From positions 1 through 63,254 of the IMG/VR virus record IMGVR_UViG_3300021403_000008: 63,254 nt of DNA, one strand, 5' to 3'. A model generated the notes under the pieces. The model saw only the letters and a list, made by a program, of their open reading frames with translations, made no database searches and had not been told where the DNA came from. The first letter of the stretch is position 1. Each line of letters starts with the position of its first letter. This document shows, piece after piece, positions 15,903 through 24,989 of the stretch. The DNA is from a virus. A program made the position numbers and the translations under genes.

Positions 15903-17105
15903 CTACTTGCGGGAACGCCGCGAGCTAGCGGAGCCGGACTCGCCGGTGTCTTCCTCGCCGGAGTCCGGGCCGGCAGCGACGGCCTGACGCTCTTCCTCAG
16001 CGGCCTCTCGCTCTTCCAGCGCGACCCGCTCCCACTCGGAACGGGACATGAGCTGCTCCTGGCCTTCGCCGCTCTCCAGGAGTACGTCCTGCGGGCCGGT
16101 CGCCGGATAGCCCTGCTTGACGTCGATAGCTCCGGTCGTGGGCGGCGTGGTCCCGACTCCGAGCACCGCGCCGAACGGCCAGCGAGCGGTGATCGCCGCT
16201 CCGGGCTGCATGATCGTGACCGGGTTGACGGTCGCGTAGGCGAGGCGCATCGTCATCCGCATCGCCACGGAGTCCTGCTGCATCAGGTTCAGGATGACCT
16301 TCCCGGTATCGTCGGAGATGACGCCTTCCGAGAACATCTTGAACGAGATGTCGGAGCGGATTCCGATCATCGACTTGGTGAAGTCTCCGGCGAGCATGAT
16401 CGCGCCGGGAGTCGGCATGACCCACGAGCCGTTGTTGACCTCTGACATCCGGTAGCCGTAGAGCGTCCCACCCGGACCCGATTGCATGTCGGACTGGTAA
16501 ATCGGGAGGCCCTGCGCGGAACGGATTCCGGTGAGCTTCCAGTTCATACCGGGCATGGCCGCAAAGCCATTCACGGTATAGCCGGTAAGCGCCATCTCCT
16601 GTCCGAGCGCGGCCACGTCCTGGCCCAGGTCCACGCCGGTTCCCTCGATGACGGAATGGCCGGACTTGGTTGCGCCGACGAATACGGATTCGCCCCATGT
16701 GTTCGGCTTGTTGATGCCCCAGAGCACAGCGGAGTCGATGAGCGCGCCCACGGCCTCCGTAATACGCGGCTTGACCTGATCCCAGAGCGGAACGTCCGCA
16801 TCGTCAAGGTACGCTTCCGGAATGGGAACGATACAGGCCAGTTCCTCGACCACGAGCACGACATTCTTCCACTGCTGCTGCGTGGTCTGCTTCATTCCGG
16901 TATCGCCGCCAACCCAGTAGGCGACGGGAAGGACGTCAAGAACCGGCATGCGCTGGGTCTTGGACGAGAGCGGAGTTGACGCCATCAGGGAAAGCGCGGC
17001 CGAAGCTCGCGGAGCCTCCTGGATGATGTCGGATGCGAGAGGCTGCGGGACTAGCGGGTCAGGCCCACCCTGCGTCCGTACGACTCCCTGGTTGTATACG
17101 GCCAT
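15903..17105 (-). CDS. major capsid protein (HK97 fold)
   Basis: A 400-residue protein matching actinophage HK97-type capsids: an N-terminal arm, the motif IVPIPEAYLDDADVPLWDQVKPRI, an A-domain with MLAGDFTKSMIGIR and a C-terminal Glu/Arg/Ala-rich extension (about 345-400) beyond the fold. Its synonymous codons are strongly GC-rich compared with neighbours, fitting very high expression. It follows the scaffold gene. Confidence 0.92.
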   Translation of the reverse strand: MAVYNQGVVRTQGGPDPLVPQPLASDIIQEAPRASAALSLMASTPLSSKTQRMPVLDVLPVAYWVGGDTGMKQTTQQQWKNVVLVVEELACIVPIPEAYLDDADVPLWDQVKPRITEAVGALIDSAVLWGINKPNTWGESVFVGATKSGHSVIEGTGVDLGQDVAALGQEMALTGYTVNGFAAMPGMNWKLTGIRSAQGLPIYQSDMQSGPGGTLYGYRMSEVNNGSWVMPTPGAIMLAGDFTKSMIGIRSDISFKMFSEGVISDDTGKVILNLMQQDSVAMRMTMRLAYATVNPVTIMQPGAAITARWPFGAVLGVGTTPPTTGAIDVKQGYPATGPQDVLLESGEGQEQLMSRSEWERVALEEREAAEEERQAVAAGPDSGEEDTGESGSASSRRSRK

Positions 17106-17151
17106 GTGTGCCGGACCTTTCCGCGCAAGCGCGGCTTAACACGCTCGCGGC

Positions 17152-17769
17152 TTATTCGTTTCTACCCTGGACGAGAGTCCGGAACCACGCATTCGGGTCA
17201 GTAGAAGCGCTGCCATTCGACGGAGCGGACCCGGCTCTCAGAGACTCAACTGGGCGTGCGCCCATGGGCGAGCCGTTCCGGCCCTGGCCGTTCTCAAGCA
17301 TGTCCTTTACAAGGACCTGGGCTATTTCCTGGGCTCTCGTTTCGATAAGCCCGGCCCACCGTTCCGCTCGCTCGCTGATTTCCTCGTCCGTTCCGGTACC
17401 GAGGTCATCAATCATCTCGATTGGAAGGTCGTGCGCGGCCGCAGCCATCACGCGGGAATGGTCGGCGCGAGCCTCGTCCCGTTCCCTCCTGGCTTCGGCC
17501 AGTTCCTCCTGAGTCCGTTCGGACTCAGTCATCTGTGCCTTCTTGATTTCGGCTAGCTCCCTAGCCGCGTCGGAGTTGCCCTTTGAGCGATTCTCCCACT
17601 GGCGAGCGCGAGCCTTCCAGTCACGGAGTTCAGCCGCAAGCTGCTCCGGAGTCTGCTCTTCCTCGCCTGTGCCTTCCGGCGCTTGGCCTTCCGGGTCCGT
17701 TCCGGCCCCAGCTCCCTGATCTTCCTGCCCCGTTTCGGGTCCAGTCGATTCCGGCGCTTCCTCGCTCAT
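17152..17769 (-). CDS. scaffolding protein
   Basis: A 205-residue protein with a Glu/Gly/Pro/Thr-rich N-terminus (1-45), a long charged coiled-coil (about 46-105), helices, and a basic/Asn-rich C-terminus ending NAWFRTLVQGRNE. This layout and the position immediately upstream of the major capsid gene identify it as the assembly scaffold. A small GC hairpin lies between it and the capsid gene (17125-17140). Confidence 0.88.
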   Translation of the reverse strand: MSEEAPESTGPETGQEDQGAGAGTDPEGQAPEGTGEEEQTPEQLAAELRDWKARARQWENRSKGNSDAARELAEIKKAQMTESERTQEELAEARRERDEARADHSRVMAAAAHDLPIEMIDDLGTGTDEEISERAERWAGLIETRAQEIAQVLVKDMLENGQGRNGSPMGARPVESLRAGSAPSNGSASTDPNAWFRTLVQGRNE

Positions 17770-17829
17770 CTTAGCCTCTCCCTGCGCAGATACGCGGGAT
17801 TCTAGCCCGTAAAGATCGTAAAGGGAAGC

Positions 17830-18105
17830 TCAGCCTAAGTGCCCAGCCTTCTTGGCCTTAGCCGTCGCCTCTTCCACTCCGGGCGCGTGTCCCGGCCATC
17901 CTCCGGTCGCGCGCTTATGGAGATTGGCGCAGAGTCCCTTTACGATGGCCGGCCCGACGTATTTCCCAAGCTGAACAACACACCTGTCGAAGTCTCCCGG
18001 AACGCCCCAGTCAATCTTGGCGGCTCCGGCTCCCTCTGTCCAGTAGTGCTTGAGACGCTCCGTACTGGCTGCGTCCTTGGGGGTCGCCTCGCGTCCCGCT
18101 ACCAT
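17830..18105 (-). CDS. hypothetical structural-region protein
   Basis: A 91-residue protein with the pattern RLKHYWTEGAGAAKIDWGVPGDFDRCV, ending KRATGGWPGHAPG and a Lys/Ala tail. Similar small proteins are frequent upstream of scaffold genes in actinophages, but I cannot name a function. It starts after GGGAGGACCG. Confidence 0.7.
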   Translation of the reverse strand: MVAGREATPKDAASTERLKHYWTEGAGAAKIDWGVPGDFDRCVVQLGKYVGPAIVKGLCANLHKRATGGWPGHAPGVEEATAKAKKAGHLG

Positions 18106-18183
18106 CGGTCCTCCCTAACTCGACGGAACCGGCCGTTGCGGGCTCCGAGGTGGTTTCTCCGGTGTTCCGAGGCCCTAGGAGGC

Positions 18184-18242
18184 CCGGAGGTACCCTCCCG
18201 GCCGCTCCCGGCCATCGTAGCGCTGTTCACGGGTACCTCCGG
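18184..18242. terminator. large hairpin at the end of the zinc-binding protein gene
   Basis: CCGGAGGTACCC (18184-18195) and GGGTACCTCCGG (18231-18242) pair perfectly over 12 bp around a GC-rich loop. It overlaps the end of the upstream gene and lies in the 121-base gap before the scaffold region. It could attenuate leftward transcription or protect the mRNA feeding scaffold and capsid. The remaining gap shows nothing else. Confidence 0.5.
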
Positions 18243-18541
18243 GGCAGCCGTACGGGCTCCGTCGCGATGCGGATGATGCGAGCCCGGACGCGGCCTCCGC
18301 GCTCCGCGCACAGCCTACAGGTAGCCATACCGGAGCCCGCGAGGCCGGCATGTACCGGGCAGAGCCAGATATCCGCCCCATGGCTGAGCACGCCACAGGC
18401 CCGATGGTAGAGACTCGCCGGAGTCGCGCCGCACGTCGCCTCAGGCCCGATCCACGCTGCGCACGGATGGCCGCGTGGAATTACGAGGTCTGGTATGGCG
18501 GGTCCTACCCGGAGGCTATATCTGGAAGATGAATCCGACAC
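18227..18541 (-). CDS. zinc-binding small protein
   Basis: A 104-residue protein. I place the start at GTG 18541, 8 bases after CGGGAG and inside the end of the preceding gene. Cysteine pairs (CAAWIGPEATC, then CPVHA and CRLCAERGG) suggest a zinc ribbon. It resembles small zinc-binding proteins common near actinophage portal and capsid genes. Function unknown. Confidence 0.6.
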   Translation of the reverse strand: MSDSSSRYSLRVGPAIPDLVIPRGHPCAAWIGPEATCGATPASLYHRACGVLSHGADIWLCPVHAGLAGSGMATCRLCAERGGRVRARIIRIATEPVRLPRRYP

Positions 18542-18971
18542 CAGCAACTCCCGTTCCGGCTGCGCCTGTTATTGAGTCTCCGGCCGCTGGGGTCCTCGAC
18601 GTACCTAGGAGGAATGCGGCAATGGTATGAGCGGAAGGCCCGGTTACCGCATCACAGCACAGAGCCCAGAAGCACGTCCCAGGCCCGGACGTGAAAGGAC
18701 CCCATGTTATCACGTTGGTATTCCAGACCTGAGACGGCGAGGCATTCGTGGGGCTAGTCGGGTTGTATAGCTGGCGCGCATAGCCAGAGCCGGAAGGGTA
18801 CTCGTTAATGGTAACTCCGGCCATTGAGACTTCATGCTCGTCAAGCGCGCCGATCGCCGTCATGGAAAGGCCAAGGTAGGTATTCGCCGGAGCCGGGCTC
18901 TGCGCCTTGAGGAACACAGCCGCAAGAGCCTGGTTCTGCGCGTACTGGAAAAGCTGGCCCTGTGATATCAC
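18516..18971 (-). CDS. virion-associated beta-rich protein
   Basis: A 151-residue protein with YLGLSMTAIGALDEHEVSMAG near residue 32, then GYARQLYNP and WGPFTSGPGTCFWALC. The E-x(n)-GYAR pattern matches a widespread family of small phage structural proteins of unknown exact position. It starts four bases within the stop of the preceding gene. Confidence 0.7.
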   Translation of the reverse strand: MISQGQLFQYAQNQALAAVFLKAQSPAPANTYLGLSMTAIGALDEHEVSMAGVTINEYPSGSGYARQLYNPTSPTNASPSQVWNTNVITWGPFTSGPGTCFWALCCDAVTGPSAHTIAAFLLGTSRTPAAGDSITGAAGTGVAGVGFIFQI

Positions 18972-19219
18972 TCTTCCACCTTAATGAAGTCGCGGTCAAA
19001 TACGTCCGGGTCAATAGTGGTAATCCGGGTATTACCAGTCTTGTCAGCCCACTGGACGAGAGGCCAGCCGGACTCATCGTCATGAGCTATGACCTGTACG
19101 TCGGTACCGGGAGGCATATCCAGCTCTGCCATATCATCGTCTAGAGCCTCTCCACGGGCAGCCTCTCCAAATCCAACGTCGTGGCTATACCGGAATATCT
19201 CCAGAAGCTCCGAACTCAC
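18968..19219 (-). CDS. hypothetical protein, structural operon
   Basis: An 83-residue acidic protein. I chose GTG 19219, which overlaps the preceding TAG (TAGTGAG) and follows GGAGG, over a longer frame starting 48 bases upstream. The C-terminal half looks like a small beta-barrel (TDVQVIAHDDESGWPLVQWADKTG), reminiscent of SH3-like folds. Function unknown. Confidence 0.65.
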   Translation of the reverse strand: MSSELLEIFRYSHDVGFGEAARGEALDDDMAELDMPPGTDVQVIAHDDESGWPLVQWADKTGNTRITTIDPDVFDRDFIKVEE

Positions 19220-19488
19220 TATGAGCCGCCTCCGCTCTTCCAGGAACTGGGGATGTCCGCAGACCATCCTCGCTTGGCCGCTACCCGCTTGATATAGGCC
19301 CGGATACGGTTGTGCTCTTCCGGCGTGTTCGGCCTAGCCCGGCCAACCGACGCGATAGCTGACGCAAGGGAGTCCTTACCCGTTCGCTGCTTGATTGGGA
19401 AGCGCGGCGCGTCCGACTGATTCTGCTGCGACGGAGGCAGGGCCTGTCCCCGCTTTTGTAGTGACTGCCGTTCCTTCAGGTTCGCCAT
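19219..19488 (-). CDS. basic helical protein following MuF
   Basis: An 89-residue protein starting ATG 19488 within the end of the MuF-like gene. The C-terminal 45 residues (NRIRAYIKRVAAKRGWSADIPSSW) form a basic motif widely seen as a tail of phage head proteins and plasmid proteins. Here it is a free-standing small protein. Function unknown, presumably virion or assembly related. Confidence 0.65.
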   Translation of the reverse strand: MANLKERQSLQKRGQALPPSQQNQSDAPRFPIKQRTGKDSLASAIASVGRARPNTPEEHNRIRAYIKRVAAKRGWSADIPSSWKSGGGS

Positions 19489-20218
19489 GACTACTCCAGT
19501 ACTTATCCCATTCGGCCCGTGCGGCCGCTCCACGATATCCCTTTGTGACCTCTCCCCATTTATCCGAGAGGCCCGTATTGACTGACTTCTGCCCGTGGAA
19601 GACTACCCGTGCTACACAATGGCAATGATCGTGTGCCCGGAAATGAACCGACTTCTCTGAATAGACTCCGCCTCGTCCCGCGAGCATCGAGCAGAAGCCA
19701 CACGCTCCCGGAGTGATTACCCGCTCCCAGCCGGAAGCTACCGGGTCATTGACGGCAGCCTGGGTTATGGTATCCCGGCCGCCAAGAAGAGTCATCCGGG
19801 TAGCCGCTCCCCTGAGCCCATCTCGCGCCATCGTAGAAGCCTCCGGAGCGTCGGCCTCTTTGAGGTAATGGAAGAACTGGCCGGCTCCCATTGACTGGAC
19901 CACAGTCTGGAGATATCCCGGACGGAGCGAGACTCCCGGAACCGGGACGGCCGGATACCCGGCCATTACCCGGCTACTCCCATAGTACTGAGCCGCCTCC
20001 GCAGCCGACATGTTGTAATGCTGCTCGATCATTCCCTGGACGAGCGGCGAGAGCCCGTCCCACGACTCCGCGAACTTCGCCGGATTGATTACGCGGTCCC
20101 ATAGGTTCACGATAGCGAGCGCGACCCGCGTAGCAATGAGAGCCTGATTGCTCCGGTACCGATTCAGCAGAGCCGCTGACCCGGCCGCTCGCGATACCGG
20201 GAGCCCAGGCGTACTCAT
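19376..20218 (-). CDS. MuF-like minor head (morphogenesis) protein
   Basis: A 280-residue protein overlapping the portal stop by four bases. The conserved actinophage MuF signature is present: ITPGACGFCSMLAGRGGVY followed by HFRAHDHCHCVARVVF (about 175-220). Such proteins associate with portal and procapsid; some are called capsid maturation proteases, but I see no clear protease triad. Order portal, MuF, scaffold, capsid is standard. Confidence 0.88.
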   Translation of the reverse strand: MSTPGLPVSRAAGSAALLNRYRSNQALIATRVALAIVNLWDRVINPAKFAESWDGLSPLVQGMIEQHYNMSAAEAAQYYGSSRVMAGYPAVPVPGVSLRPGYLQTVVQSMGAGQFFHYLKEADAPEASTMARDGLRGAATRMTLLGGRDTITQAAVNDPVASGWERVITPGACGFCSMLAGRGGVYSEKSVHFRAHDHCHCVARVVFHGQKSVNTGLSDKWGEVTKGYRGAAARAEWDKYWSSHGEPEGTAVTTKAGTGPASVAAESVGRAALPNQAANG

Positions 20219-21768
20219 GGCGTACTCGTATCAGCCGGGACCGGAACGGCTCCGTTGGCCTGAGCGGGAGCGGGAGCCGGAGGCTGCCCGTTAGCCGCCG
20301 CGACTCCCGGAGGGACCGGAGGTGGGTTTACGGTTGCGGCTATGGCCTGCTGGACGAGTGCCTGCGCTTCCTCGCGCTGCTTCGCGAGCCGCCACGCCGC
20401 CACATCGTCGGCCGTGACTCCCGGAATCCTCGCCCACAGTTCCTCTTCCGGAACGCCAAGCATCTGAGCGGCCTTGGTTAGCCCGTCGATAGTCGCGCCA
20501 AAAGCACGAGCCGAAGTATCGCGCCACAGGACCGTCCCGAAGAGATCATTCCATCCCTTCTTGTCTCCGGATGCGAGAGCCGAGAGCCGGAACGTATTCC
20601 GCCACGGGTCCATTAGGAGTGCCTGTAGCTCTTCAACTTTCCGGTCTAGGCCATCCCGCGCAGCGGCTAGCGCTTCGGCCGATAGGTTCGCTATCTGGCC
20701 TAGAAGGTGATACGGAGGGACCTGAGAGATAGTTGACATATGCCGGATACCGTCCTCACGGACTCCGGAGTATGGCGCGAGCGCGGTCTCAGAGAAGTCT
20801 CCGAACTTGGTCCCAGGGTCCTCTGCCGAAAACATCCGGTCTACTCCCGGACGGAATGGCTGAGCCTCGCGGCCTTCCTCGTCCACCGGGCTCATCCCGG
20901 TAACCCACCGCTGTCGGAAGGCGGCGAACTGCTCCGATATCATGAGGTTGAACGTATCAAAATTAATCTGGTCCTGAAGCGGCATTAGCGGCTCGATTTC
21001 ACCGCTACAGTCATCCTCACCGTCTAGGTCGGCCTCATAGAGGAACCGGACGATGGGACATACTCCGAGACCGTGTTCCGCTATCGGGCTCTGGCCCATT
21101 AGCATTGGGTCGGCCGGGTCCGCTAGCTCCAGATTCAGATTCGAGGTCCGGCCGCTCCCGCCCACCTGGCCTGAGAGGATATACCGCATCATCTCGTCAT
21201 AAACCGAGACGTAAATGCGGGACCTCCCGCGAGGAAGGTTTATCATGCGGACCTCGACGGCGAACTGCGGCCATTCGTCATCGACGTCATCCGCGTAGAA
21301 GGCCGTGAGCCGTCGTGGGCTAACCGGCCGGATAACCGGAACGCTATCACCCTGGCGTTCCTCGTCCGTCGCCATCTGGCCCGGAAGCACGACGTTGTAC
21401 GCGGAGCCGTACTTGATGACCGACCTATGGACTCCGTGCTGCCGGGATATCATCCGGTTAGCCCGGAACGCATCCCACTCCGGCTCCGGAGTCTGCGGCA
21501 GGAGAGCCTGATTAGCCGTTGAGCCGGTCGGCCGGTATCCGTCCACATGGAGGTTCTGTGAGATAACCGAGATGATAAGCTTGAGGAAATTCCTCCGGGC
21601 CTTCCTGGCTATCCAGCGGTATTCCGCATTAACTCCCTTGGGCGTATATGGCGGGTCCTGCTTTCCTTTCACGTAGTCGCCAATACGCTGGAGCCGTCGC
21701 TGCTCCCGCTCGCGCTCCAGCATCGCCTGAGTCGTTAGCTGGACTAGCTCATCCGGGTCGATTATCAT
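20215..21768 (-). CDS. portal protein
   Basis: A 517-residue portal of the SPP1/HK97 type, the ring through which DNA enters the head. Start ATG 21768 overlaps the terminase stop (ATGA) and follows GGAG; another ATG 12 bases upstream is possible. Signature regions: the YRWIARKARRNFLKLI segment, EPLMPLQDQINFDTFN near the middle, and a Pro/Ala-rich C-terminal tail. Confidence 0.92.
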   Translation of the reverse strand: MIIDPDELVQLTTQAMLEREREQRRLQRIGDYVKGKQDPPYTPKGVNAEYRWIARKARRNFLKLIISVISQNLHVDGYRPTGSTANQALLPQTPEPEWDAFRANRMISRQHGVHRSVIKYGSAYNVVLPGQMATDEERQGDSVPVIRPVSPRRLTAFYADDVDDEWPQFAVEVRMINLPRGRSRIYVSVYDEMMRYILSGQVGGSGRTSNLNLELADPADPMLMGQSPIAEHGLGVCPIVRFLYEADLDGEDDCSGEIEPLMPLQDQINFDTFNLMISEQFAAFRQRWVTGMSPVDEEGREAQPFRPGVDRMFSAEDPGTKFGDFSETALAPYSGVREDGIRHMSTISQVPPYHLLGQIANLSAEALAAARDGLDRKVEELQALLMDPWRNTFRLSALASGDKKGWNDLFGTVLWRDTSARAFGATIDGLTKAAQMLGVPEEELWARIPGVTADDVAAWRLAKQREEAQALVQQAIAATVNPPPVPPGVAAANGQPPAPAPAQANGAVPVPADTSTP

Positions 21769-23447
21769 GAGTAGCTCCATACCTTCCGGCCGGACTTCTT
21801 CACCGCTGCCTCTTTCCGCTCTTTGTACTTCTTGGACGCGAGGACGAGACGGCGAGCATGCCTAGCCGTTATCATCGCCACGCAGGCGTCAATCTTATTG
21901 TGGCTCTTGGGCGATTCCTTGCCTATTGATATCCCATAGCGATTCGGACGGCGACGGGCATTAACTACGTGCCGGCCCATTACCGAATCGCCATCATGCT
22001 TAAATCCTCCGGGCTCTGCCTCTATCTCGCCCAGTACCATTTCGCACGCCTGGGTAAACTCCGCGACGTGAGACCGCATATCCCAGGCGACTGGCTGGGG
22101 GTCGCGTCCTCCGGGAACGGCCCACACGTCCAGCGTTTCCTCAAACCATTCACGCCAGGTAATCTTGGTCGACTGCTCCCATTCCTTTACGTCCGCAAAG
22201 AAGGCGCATACGTTGAACCTTTCCTTGGCCGCCGATATCGCCGCGTGTACCTCGTCCGCTGGGATATAGCGAGAGCCGCGCGGTTCCCATATCCCAAGGC
22301 TGAAGGTAAAGCCGCTCGCTATATGGCAGCCGACAAGAGCAGTCGCGTCCTCGACACGGCTTCCGTCGAATGCCATTGCTATATCGTCGCCGTCCTCGAT
22401 ATAGAAATTGGGGTCAGCGAGCCTGGCCCATAGCTGCTGAGTCGTCCAGGCATCCTCCGGGCTCTCCGGCCAGTTCAGGTAAAAGCGCTTGGATACGTCC
22501 AGCTTGGTACGCGGGCTCAGAATCCGGTTCTCAACAATGTCCTCCGGGTTGGCCCAGTAGCAGTCGCCGTAAGCGAATTCCACGGCCTTCCGGATAGAGC
22601 CGACGTCATCCCAGTCAATGTTAGGAGGCGCGAGCCTAGCATCATAGAGGATACGGCCTTTGCCTTTCAGCCGTCCTTCCTCCTGAGCCACCCACGCATC
22701 AAATGTACTCTCGGCTACGGATTCCTTTCCGGGCTCCCACGCATTGCTCGTCTCAAGGATTCGGTTGCCGGACTTACCGACGTTACGGTCCATAACGTCC
22801 GCAAGCGCTACTCCGCCATTGCTCGGATAGAATGATTCCGTCTGGTCGAGAATAGCAAAGGTAACAAGCGCGCCTTCCTCCGTTGTCGGACTCGACGTAA
22901 TTACCATTAGCTGCCCGCCGCCAGGAACGTGGAAAATAGTCTTCCCGGCCTCAACGTCGTAATCCTTCAAAATCCTCGAGTTTTTCGGCAGAAGAGCGCG
23001 GACCATTCGCATGGTATTGATATTGGCCTGATCGTGGCTAGTCGCGCCAATCTGGACCAATGGCATTGATACTTTCTTACCGACGCAGCCGCCTATCACA
23101 TTAGGGTCGTAATGGTCCAGCCGAACCGGAGCTAGCAATTCAATCATTGATAGCACGGCCGCGAACGGAGATTTGCCTGCGCCTTTCGGCCACCTCCGGA
23201 CTCCGTGGTAATAGACCCAGCGAGCGTAGTTAAGATTGATAAGCCGCTCGTCCGGGTCAAGCGCATACCACCACAGGATAAAGCGCACCTGGGACTCTAT
23301 GAATTCCCAGCGCTCTCCCGCATTCGGCCCGTCAGGCTGCCGGAGGTATTTGGAAGCCCAATGAATGGCTTCCCAGCCTAGCGTTAGGCTGGGAACACCT
23401 TCCGGCAGCGTGACGAGCCTATCCCTTGGTGCTAGGAGTGCTGGCAC
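21765..23447 (-). CDS. terL: terminase large subunit
   Basis: A 560-residue packaging motor. Walker A WPKGAGKS is at 86-93, Walker B FAILDQTE with D201 and E204, and the RNase H-like nuclease begins at FDGSRVED with D361; a late acidic residue is in HNKIDACVAM. It is coupled to the portal by an ATGA overlap and to the upstream small gene by 29 bases. In my reading the gene contains no TTA codon. Confidence 0.95.
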   Translation of the reverse strand: MPALLAPRDRLVTLPEGVPSLTLGWEAIHWASKYLRQPDGPNAGERWEFIESQVRFILWWYALDPDERLINLNYARWVYYHGVRRWPKGAGKSPFAAVLSMIELLAPVRLDHYDPNVIGGCVGKKVSMPLVQIGATSHDQANINTMRMVRALLPKNSRILKDYDVEAGKTIFHVPGGGQLMVITSSPTTEEGALVTFAILDQTESFYPSNGGVALADVMDRNVGKSGNRILETSNAWEPGKESVAESTFDAWVAQEEGRLKGKGRILYDARLAPPNIDWDDVGSIRKAVEFAYGDCYWANPEDIVENRILSPRTKLDVSKRFYLNWPESPEDAWTTQQLWARLADPNFYIEDGDDIAMAFDGSRVEDATALVGCHIASGFTFSLGIWEPRGSRYIPADEVHAAISAAKERFNVCAFFADVKEWEQSTKITWREWFEETLDVWAVPGGRDPQPVAWDMRSHVAEFTQACEMVLGEIEAEPGGFKHDGDSVMGRHVVNARRRPNRYGISIGKESPKSHNKIDACVAMITARHARRLVLASKKYKERKEAAVKKSGRKVWSYS

Positions 23448-23607
23448 TCTTCGCCTTCCGCTCGCGAGCTATCCGGCCGACCTTTCCCTGGATCACTTCG
23501 GCCGGGTCCTCTAGGTCCGGCACATAGCTGTCCGAGATGATATCTCCCGGATGATAAGGCTCGCCAGTATCCAATGGCGGCGAGTCTGGCGGCAGTTCCC
23601 TTGTCAT
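23419..23607 (-). CDS. small protein between metallopeptidase and terminase
   Basis: A 62-residue protein with a Pro/Asp-rich N-terminus (ELPPDSPPLDTGEPYHPGD) and a basic Lys/Arg/Ser tail. It overlaps both neighbours. It might assist the large terminase, but nothing in the sequence shows it. Confidence 0.65.
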   Translation of the reverse strand: MTRELPPDSPPLDTGEPYHPGDIISDSYVPDLEDPAEVIQGKVGRIARERKAKSASTPSTKG

Positions 23608-24989
23608 CCCTGTCCTCCTAGGTGATCGGTTACGTAATCCCCAAAGTACTTAGCCGGAGCGCGCGGCTTAGACGATAGCACGTATTCCGTCCATAGCTCC
23701 GCGAACATCTCATTCTGATTACTTGAGCCGTACCTCGAAACGTACTGGCTTATAGCAGACTTATTCCGGCTAATCCACGCACCGACATTCATGCGAGGAA
23801 CAAACCGCGTCTCCGTAGATGGAAGCGATGGGTCACTCCATCCCGGAACCGGCCTCGTTACCATTGCGTCGGAAGTCTTCGGCTGGGTTACCGCGTTGGT
23901 ATATCCTCCGGCCTCGTGGTTGATAGCGTCCGCGAAGCCGCGCCAGAATTCCTGTTCCTTCGGGTCATCGGTATTCGGCTGGTGCCGGCTAGTCGAGATA
24001 ATCCCGTGCTTCATTATCATGCCGTGAACGCCATGGCCGTATTCGTGGATCATGACGTTAGTCGCGAGGTCGTGTTCCGGGTCTGTCTTAGGCCACCAAC
24101 CCGAATTCACGGAATGCTCTAGGACGGCCTGCGTGTTATTCCCAATCAGCACATCCGGCTTTATGTGGAGCGTATTCCCGGAGCCGGTATGGGAAGCGAG
24201 CGCACGGCCTCGCCGGCCATGAGGAGCCTTTGTAACGGTGACTTCCGTCTTGGATACCATATCCGGAGTATGCCGGGCCTGAATAGTCGAGGCGTGAAGA
24301 ACCTTCTGCCTCATCCTCTTCTTGTTCTCAGCATTATCCTGAACCCTGACAAGAAGCTCTTTCGGATGGGCCACGCCTCCGGGCTGAATGGTCTTCCGGA
24401 GTACGTCCGGCTTTACGCCGCCAATGTGATGCTTCTTATCCTGGATCGCGAGCGCGGCCGAATTCTCGGAGCCATAGACCATCTTGGTCCGGCCGATCTG
24501 AACCTCATACCTTCCGTTACCCACTCCGGTAACGCCAACGCCATTGATCCCAATCCTCTGCCCTTGCCCGATATCCCGGAGCCGGTCTGTTATCTCCGAG
24601 AAATTCATTGTGGACGGAGGCGACGGAGCCGGAGCCTTCGGAGGCGACGGAGCTGGAGGCGACGGAGCCGCACCGCTATGGCTCCCGGAATGGAGAGCCG
24701 CTGCGGCTTCCTCCGGCGTGTCGTAGGTCCGGGTATCGCGCTTGCCCTTATCGGAGGTCTTGAGCTTTACCCGGTACTTGTGGCCTTCCTCAGCCGGACG
24801 GTCTACCCAATGGCCGTTAACGGTCTTGCCTTTGCCTTCGGGAATAGACCGGACCTTAGCGAGGACTCCCTCATGAGTCTGCTCTCCGGCCGCCTCGTGG
24901 GACATTCGTTCTAGGGCTGCGCCGCCTTTGGTCCATTTACCGCTGCGGTCGCGAAGCTCTCTCGATACGTCGTGAAGAAGATTAGCCAC
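23604..24989 (-). CDS. tagged virion protein with HExxH zinc metallopeptidase domain
   Basis: A 461-residue protein. Residues 1-100 share a domain with the next protein upstream (HDVSxELRD, GKWxKGG, GKxVNGHWVDRPA, DTRTY, ALHxGSH). A Pro/Ser/Ala linker (about 105-130) follows. The C-terminal half carries VMIHEYGHGVHG, an HExxH zinc site, with a candidate third ligand in NEMFAELWTEY. Placed between collagen-like protein and terminase, it is probably packaged. A cargo peptidase acting on injection is inference; a head-maturation peptidase is the alternative. Confidence 0.8.
   Translation of the reverse strand: MANLLHDVSRELRDRSGKWTKGGAALERMSHEAAGEQTHEGVLAKVRSIPEGKGKTVNGHWVDRPAEEGHKYRVKLKTSDKGKRDTRTYDTPEEAAAALHSGSHSGAAPSPPAPSPPKAPAPSPPSTMNFSEITDRLRDIGQGQRIGINGVGVTGVGNGRYEVQIGRTKMVYGSENSAALAIQDKKHHIGGVKPDVLRKTIQPGGVAHPKELLVRVQDNAENKKRMRQKVLHASTIQARHTPDMVSKTEVTVTKAPHGRRGRALASHTGSGNTLHIKPDVLIGNNTQAVLEHSVNSGWWPKTDPEHDLATNVMIHEYGHGVHGMIMKHGIISTSRHQPNTDDPKEQEFWRGFADAINHEAGGYTNAVTQPKTSDAMVTRPVPGWSDPSLPSTETRFVPRMNVGAWISRNKSAISQYVSRYGSSNQNEMFAELWTEYVLSSKPRAPAKYFGDYVTDHLGGQG

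Noticed and set aside
15606-16445. 279-codon rightward frame across the capsid and adaptor genes
   Set aside because: Runs antisense to two well-supported genes and is Arg/Gly/His-rich without domain patterns.
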